From assembly GCA_964643575.1 (NCBI GenBank), contig CAZXTD010000153.1:1-10026 (forward strand): a DNA stretch of 10,026 nucleotides, in the 5' to 3' direction. The translations under genes and the position numbers were made by a program. The DNA is from Glaciecola sp964643575 (lineage in GTDB: Bacteria; Pseudomonadota; Gammaproteobacteria; Enterobacterales; Alteromonadaceae). Positions 7,027 through 10,026 of the stretch are shown here, piece after piece. Below the pieces are notes generated by a model. It saw only the letters and a list, made by a program, of their open reading frames with translations. It was not told the DNA's origin and searched no databases. The stretch's first letter is position 1. Each line of letters opens with the position of its first letter.

Positions 7027-8040
7027 ATGTCGGATTACAGCAATATTAACCTCCCTTCGCCTGCAGAGGTAACGCTATCAACCTCAGCTGACTTTGAAGC
7101 TAAAAGGCGCGAAGAATATCGACCATTTGTTATTCGAAATTTTGCTCAAAATTGGCCACTCGTCAAGGATTTTTCGTCGCAGCCAAAGTCATCCATAGAA
7201 TACTTACAAAGTATCGTCAGCCAACAGAAAATGCAGCTCACGCGTATTCCCTATTCTGAAAACAGCCGCATGTTTTATAACAAAGATATGAGCGCCATGA
7301 ATTTTGGCACAGCTGAACTCGACGCTAAACAATGTTTTAGCCGAATACTCAGCAATGAGAGAGACGCAGACTATGCTATACAAAGCGTGCTTATTTCCCA
7401 GTATTTTGGGCAGTTAAAAAGCTCTTTACACAACCCTTTACTAAGCGATGACATCGAACCGCTCATATGGCTTGGCAATAAAGTGATTGTTGCCCCGCAT
7501 TTTGACGAAGCAGACAACATCGCCGTTGTAGCCGCAGGAAAAAGGCGCTTCACGCTATTCCCACCAGAGCAAATCGCTAATTTATACATTGGTCCTCTAG
7601 ACTTTACACCTGCAGGCCAAGCAATTAGCTTAGTAGATATTAAATCGCCCAACCTTAAGACACATCCAAAATACGCTGAAGCATTTAAGCACGGCTTTTC
7701 AGTGGAGTTGCAACCGGGTGATGCAATATATATCCCGTCACCATGGTGGCACCACGTTGAGTCATTATCGCCATACAATGTTCTTATCAACTATTGGTGG
7801 TCTGATAAAAGTGTTTCGACCGCAATGCCCTATCCTATGCTTTTGCATGCCATACAAGCGCTAAACACAATGGATGCACCACAAAAAAACGCTTGGCAAA
7901 ATATTATGCAACATTACTTATTTGATCAAAGTAATAAAGCCCCAGAACACATACCTGACCATGCTAGAGGCATTACGGGAGAGTTGACTCCTGAATTGAT
8001 TAAAGAGTTAGACTTATTTATTAAACGACAGTTGTTATAG
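7027..8040 (+). CDS. JmjC/cupin_8 Fe(II)/2-oxoglutarate oxygenase-like protein (FIH-related)
   Basis: This 337-residue protein carries a cupin_8/JmjC fold resembling factor-inhibiting-HIF hydroxylases, which hydroxylate protein side chains using Fe(II), O2 and 2-oxoglutarate. Seen: an HxD pair (H158, D160), N164, the block GKRRFTLFPPEQ (171-182), PGDAIYIPSPWWHHVES (230-246) and NYWW (255-258). By spacing from FIH (recalled, not aligned by software), H158, D160 and H242 are the metal ligands, N164 and N255 match FIH Asn205 and Asn294, and R173 sits where FIH has the 2-oxoglutarate-binding Lys214. The cytoplasm is likely, as no signal peptide is seen. ATG 7027 has AAGAG six bases upstream. It is divergent from the halogenase; both families recur beside glycan TonB receptors, which suggests a shared pathway. 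The target is unknown. Its stop lies 3 bp from that of the opposing small gene. Confidence 0.92.
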   Translation: MSDYSNINLPSPAEVTLSTSADFEAKRREEYRPFVIRNFAQNWPLVKDFSSQPKSSIEYLQSIVSQQKMQLTRIPYSENSRMFYNKDMSAMNFGTAELDAKQCFSRILSNERDADYAIQSVLISQYFGQLKSSLHNPLLSDDIEPLIWLGNKVIVAPHFDEADNIAVVAAGKRRFTLFPPEQIANLYIGPLDFTPAGQAISLVDIKSPNLKTHPKYAEAFKHGFSVELQPGDAIYIPSPWWHHVESLSPYNVLINYWWSDKSVSTAMPYPMLLHAIQALNTMDAPQKNAWQNIMQHYLFDQSNKAPEHIPDHARGITGELTPELIKELDLFIKRQLL

Positions 8041-8043
8041 ACT

Positions 8044-8223
8044 CTAATCAAATTTAATACTGTCTTTATCTTTATCAATATAAAACTTCATCAAACCGTC
8101 GTTTGACTCATCATTAAATAAGATGAGCGCTTTCTTATCTCGCCATTCTTGTTGGCCTAAAGATTTTGCAAGCGCACTGGCACTTAAGATGAAGATAAAA
8201 ATAAAGAATTTCCGAAATTCCAT
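8044..8223 (-). CDS. Small putative exported protein, 59 residues, possibly a truncated domain
   Basis: I do not recognise a family with confidence. The product begins MEFRKFF, has a hydrophobic segment ending in an Ala-Leu-Ala signal-peptidase site (cleavage after A19), and leaves a 40-residue mature part rich in Lys and Asp. An AGGA ribosome site lies 11 nt before the ATG, and signal peptide plus ribosome site support a real gene. The mature start (an E-W-R-D-K-K segment, then ALILF) faintly resembles the opening of small exported domains such as DUF4174, which are about twice as long, so this could be a decayed copy. The frame ends in TAG at 8044-8046, only 3 bp from the stop of the convergent JmjC gene, with no terminator between, so the two transcripts probably overlap. 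It is divergent from the desaturase. Confidence 0.5.
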   Translation of the reverse strand: MEFRKFFIFIFILSASALAKSLGQQEWRDKKALILFNDESNDGLMKFYIDKDKDSIKFD

Positions 8224-8448
8224 GCTTGTCTTTGTCCTGTGAGTTTATTTATAACTTTGGGCGAATGGCGGGATTTACTCAAGCGAATTACTTAATATCT
8301 GCCATACTTTTAATCAATGAACCGATTTAGATTTGCTGCTGTATTAATCACTTTCCAAATATACTTTAAAACAGCGTTCCGCCCATTCGTATTAGGGACC
8401 GGGACGAGGTATATTTAAGCTAAGCATTATAAGAGAAACTAAAATACG
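8224..8448. promoter_or_regulatory. Divergent gap between the small exported gene and the desaturase
   Basis: This 225-bp gap must hold promoters for both flanking genes. On the plus strand, TATATT (8410-8415, 5 of 6) with TTCGTA (8386-8391, weak) 18 bp upstream could serve the desaturase. On the minus strand, TATAAA (8248-8253) could serve the small gene, but no good -35 accompanies it. An imperfect inverted repeat (8262-8271 against 8379-8389) and a GGGAC doublet (8395-8405) are also present. Confidence 0.3.
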
Positions 8449-9441
8449 ATGTCGACCAACACTTCCCTGCAAAATACCCGAGCGATAGTTAAAGAGATTA
8501 AAACTGAAGAACAGCTTTTAAGACAAAAATACAGCTTTTTGTCTTACCAGAACACGATTGGAATGGCCATTCTTTTGGTGTCGTTGTTTGTGATGGTTGG
8601 GCTTGGCGTACTTTATTACCTAGCAATCATTCCGGCATGGGTCTGTATTATTTTGGCGGCCGTCGCGGCATCGATTTCTCATGAGCTAGAGCATGATTTA
8701 ATACATAAACAGTATTTTAGTAACAATGCATTTGTGCACAATTTTATGATGGCAACCGTTTGGTTAATGCGCCCCAATACGATTAACCCCTGGTATCGCC
8801 GCAAAATACATCTACATCATCACCAGGTATCGGGCACCCAACAAGACTTAGAAGAACGACTAGTGGGTAACGGTATTAAAAATCCATTATTGCGTTTTAT
8901 AGTCATTGTTGATGGTTTACTAGGATTGATTATTAACACCAAACGCTTCAAGAGAGAAATCAAAAACTTTAGTTTTGGAGAGGTCTTTCATGCAGGGTTT
9001 CCGGTGACTACAGCCTACTTTATTGTGCTTTACGTAACCATTGCCTTCCACGTAATTAATTTGTTTGCGCCACTGGCTGCAAACTCGCCTGAATGGGCAT
9101 TGTCTATATTGCAGGTATTCGAGTTCTTAATGGTGGTGTTAGTCTTGCCCAACATTGTGCGCTCAAGCTCGCTAAACTTTGTCACCTCTTGCATGCACTA
9201 TTACGGTGGTGTAAACAATGTGTATGAGCAAACCCATGTACTAACAAGCCGTTGGTTTACGCCCTTCCATTTATTCTGTTTTAACTTTGGCAGAACCCAT
9301 ACCATTCATCACTTTGTGCCTAATCAGCCCTTTTATATCCGCCAAATCATTAGCGCAAAAATCAATAAAATGATGAAAGAGCATGGTGTTAGGTTCAATG
9401 ATTTTGAGAGCATCAAAAACGCAAATTTTTACGCTAGATAG
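8449..9441 (+). CDS. Membrane fatty acid desaturase family protein
   Basis: This 330-residue integral membrane di-iron protein would introduce a double bond, or otherwise oxidise an acyl or hydrocarbon chain, in the inner membrane. The three histidine boxes of the family are present: HELEH (H78, H82, with H86 following), HLHHH (H121, H124, H125) and HTIHH (H284, H287, H288). Hydrophobic segments lie near 37-61, 63-76, 185-206 and 220-238, placing the His boxes on the cytoplasmic side. Length is normal. ATG 8449 has only a weak AAGAG 13 nt upstream; no better start is visible before the first membrane segment. Electron donor and chain specificity cannot be read from the sequence. It is a single gene with its own terminator downstream, and shows no clear functional tie to the glucan module. 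Hydroxylase activity is possible, since the families share these boxes. Confidence 0.92.
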   Translation: MSTNTSLQNTRAIVKEIKTEEQLLRQKYSFLSYQNTIGMAILLVSLFVMVGLGVLYYLAIIPAWVCIILAAVAASISHELEHDLIHKQYFSNNAFVHNFMMATVWLMRPNTINPWYRRKIHLHHHQVSGTQQDLEERLVGNGIKNPLLRFIVIVDGLLGLIINTKRFKREIKNFSFGEVFHAGFPVTTAYFIVLYVTIAFHVINLFAPLAANSPEWALSILQVFEFLMVVLVLPNIVRSSSLNFVTSCMHYYGGVNNVYEQTHVLTSRWFTPFHLFCFNFGRTHTIHHFVPNQPFYIRQIISAKINKMMKEHGVRFNDFESIKNANFYAR

Positions 9442-9552
9442 TATCAGAGAAGAATCACCGAGCAACTATCGTCTTGCCAGAGCGTGACTATAGCAGAGGG
9501 TGTATAAATCGTGTTTACGTCACGTATCACGCAGTAAAAGAGTTTTAACCAT

Positions 9553-9617
9553 TAAAAAAGGGGAAATATTCAAACAGGTTTGTCAATCAACCTACTTGAA
9601 TATTCCCCCTTTTTTTT
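9553..9617. terminator. Strong bidirectional terminator between the desaturase and sucD
   Basis: GGGG plus AAATATTCAA (9560-9573) pairs with TTGAATATT plus CCCC (9596-9608) in a stem of about 13 bp with one bulged A. AGGTT and AACCT extend it towards the loop. An A-run lies on the left flank (9553-9559) and eight T on the right (9610-9617), so both strands give a hairpin followed by a U-tract. It starts 111 nt past the desaturase stop and 46 nt past the sucD stop. Confidence 0.9.
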
Positions 9618-9662
9618 GAGAGAACAGTAACTAACGTATAGTCACTTGGTCGCTAAAGCAAA

Positions 9663-10026
9663 TTACCAACCTGTGATTTCACGTAAGCCTTTGCCGATTT
9701 CGGCAAGAGAGCGAACGGTTTTAACACCGGCAGCTTCTAAGGCTTTAAATTTCTCGTCTGCAGTTCCTTTACCACCGGCAATGATTGCGCCAGCGTGACC
9801 CATACGCTTACCAGCAGGTGCCGTTACACCAGCAATGTAAGAAACAACCGGCTTAGTTACATTTTCTTTAATGTAAGCTGCCGCTTCTTCTTCAGCGTTA
9901 CCGCCAATTTCGCCAATCATTACAATGGCTTCAGTGGCTGGATCTTTTTCGAACAACTCAAGGATGTCGATAAAGTTAGAACCAGGAATTGGGTCTCCAC
10001 CAATACCTACACATGTAGATTGTCCA
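9663..10026 (-). CDS. sucD: Succinyl-CoA ligase (ADP-forming) alpha subunit, C-terminal part
   Basis: SucD works with SucC in the TCA cycle to convert succinyl-CoA to succinate with ATP formation, in the cytoplasm. The window contains the last 120 codons, entering in frame at GQSTCVGIGGDPIPGSNF. The active-site phosphohistidine lies in GKRMGHAGAIIAGG (codon at 9795-9797, His246 in the E. coli enzyme). EAIVMIGEIGG and TKPVVSYIAGVTAP are also typical. The product ends LREITGW with TAA at 9663-9665, slightly different from the E. coli tail. The start is outside the window: a TTG at 9954-9956 is an internal Leu codon. SucC would be expected upstream, beyond the edge. The sequence looks intact and strongly conserved, marking core genome. 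Confidence 0.97.
   Translation of the reverse strand, partial: GQSTCVGIGGDPIPGSNFIDILELFEKDPATEAIVMIGEIGGNAEEEAAAYIKENVTKPVVSYIAGVTAPAGKRMGHAGAIIAGGKGTADEKFKALEAAGVKTVRSLAEIGKGLREITGW

Noticed and set aside
7371..7790. 139-codon open frame on the minus strand opposite the JmjC gene
   Set aside because: It lies wholly inside a well-supported gene whose catalytic motifs are read on the other strand, and its own product shows no recognisable domain.
9271..9465. 64-codon minus-strand frame over the desaturase end
   Set aside because: It overlaps the third histidine box on the opposite strand and has no supporting signal.
9663..9956. SucD starting at the TTG at 9956
   Set aside because: The conserved SucD sequence continues in frame to the window edge, so the TTG is an internal Leu codon.

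Overview
The window looks like a chromosome segment of a marine gammaproteobacterium of the Alteromonadales (Alteromonas/Paraglaciecola/Pseudoalteromonas-like). The reasons are the moderate A+T content, a SucD end nearly identical to the enterobacterial protein, and a Xanthomonas/Caulobacter-type TonB-dependent receptor with a flavin-dependent 'tryptophan' halogenase beside it, a gene pairing familiar from glycan-feeding marine and aquatic proteobacteria. The assignment is inference from gene content only.

Region 1 (1-5236, minus strand) is an alpha-glucan module. A 1005-residue TonB-dependent receptor (1823-4840) is followed closely by a pullulanase-type lipoprotein (start 1745 or 1826). The pullulanase carries an N-terminal carbohydrate-binding region, CBM48 and the first strands of the GH13 barrel, but its frame closes with TAA at 6-8, before the catalytic residues. 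A 396-bp leader region in front of the receptor holds two copies of a 14-bp CpG-centred palindrome, a good candidate for a LacI-family operator pair.

Region 2 (5237-8040) holds two probable oxygen-dependent enzymes, transcribed divergently from a 281-bp gap: a flavin-dependent halogenase (minus, GTG start, catalytic Lys and Glu retained) and a JmjC/cupin_8 protein resembling the FIH-type 2-oxoglutarate hydroxylases (plus, HxD...H ligands retained). Their physical link to a glycan receptor suggests a shared regulon, but their substrates are unknown.

Region 3 (8041-9441) holds a short exported-peptide gene (8044-8223, minus, stop-to-stop with the JmjC gene) and a membrane fatty acid desaturase with three histidine boxes (8449-9441, plus).

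Region 4 (9442-10026) holds a strong bidirectional terminator (9553-9617) and then the C-terminal third of SucD, succinyl-CoA ligase alpha subunit (minus, running off the window). This marks the return from accessory to core genome.

How the genes may work together (inference): the lipoprotein pullulanase debranches pullulan or starch at the cell surface, the receptor takes up the maltodextrins, and the halogenase and hydroxylase act in an unknown modification step tied to this uptake system. I saw no tRNA, rRNA, CRISPR array, insertion sequence or phage gene.
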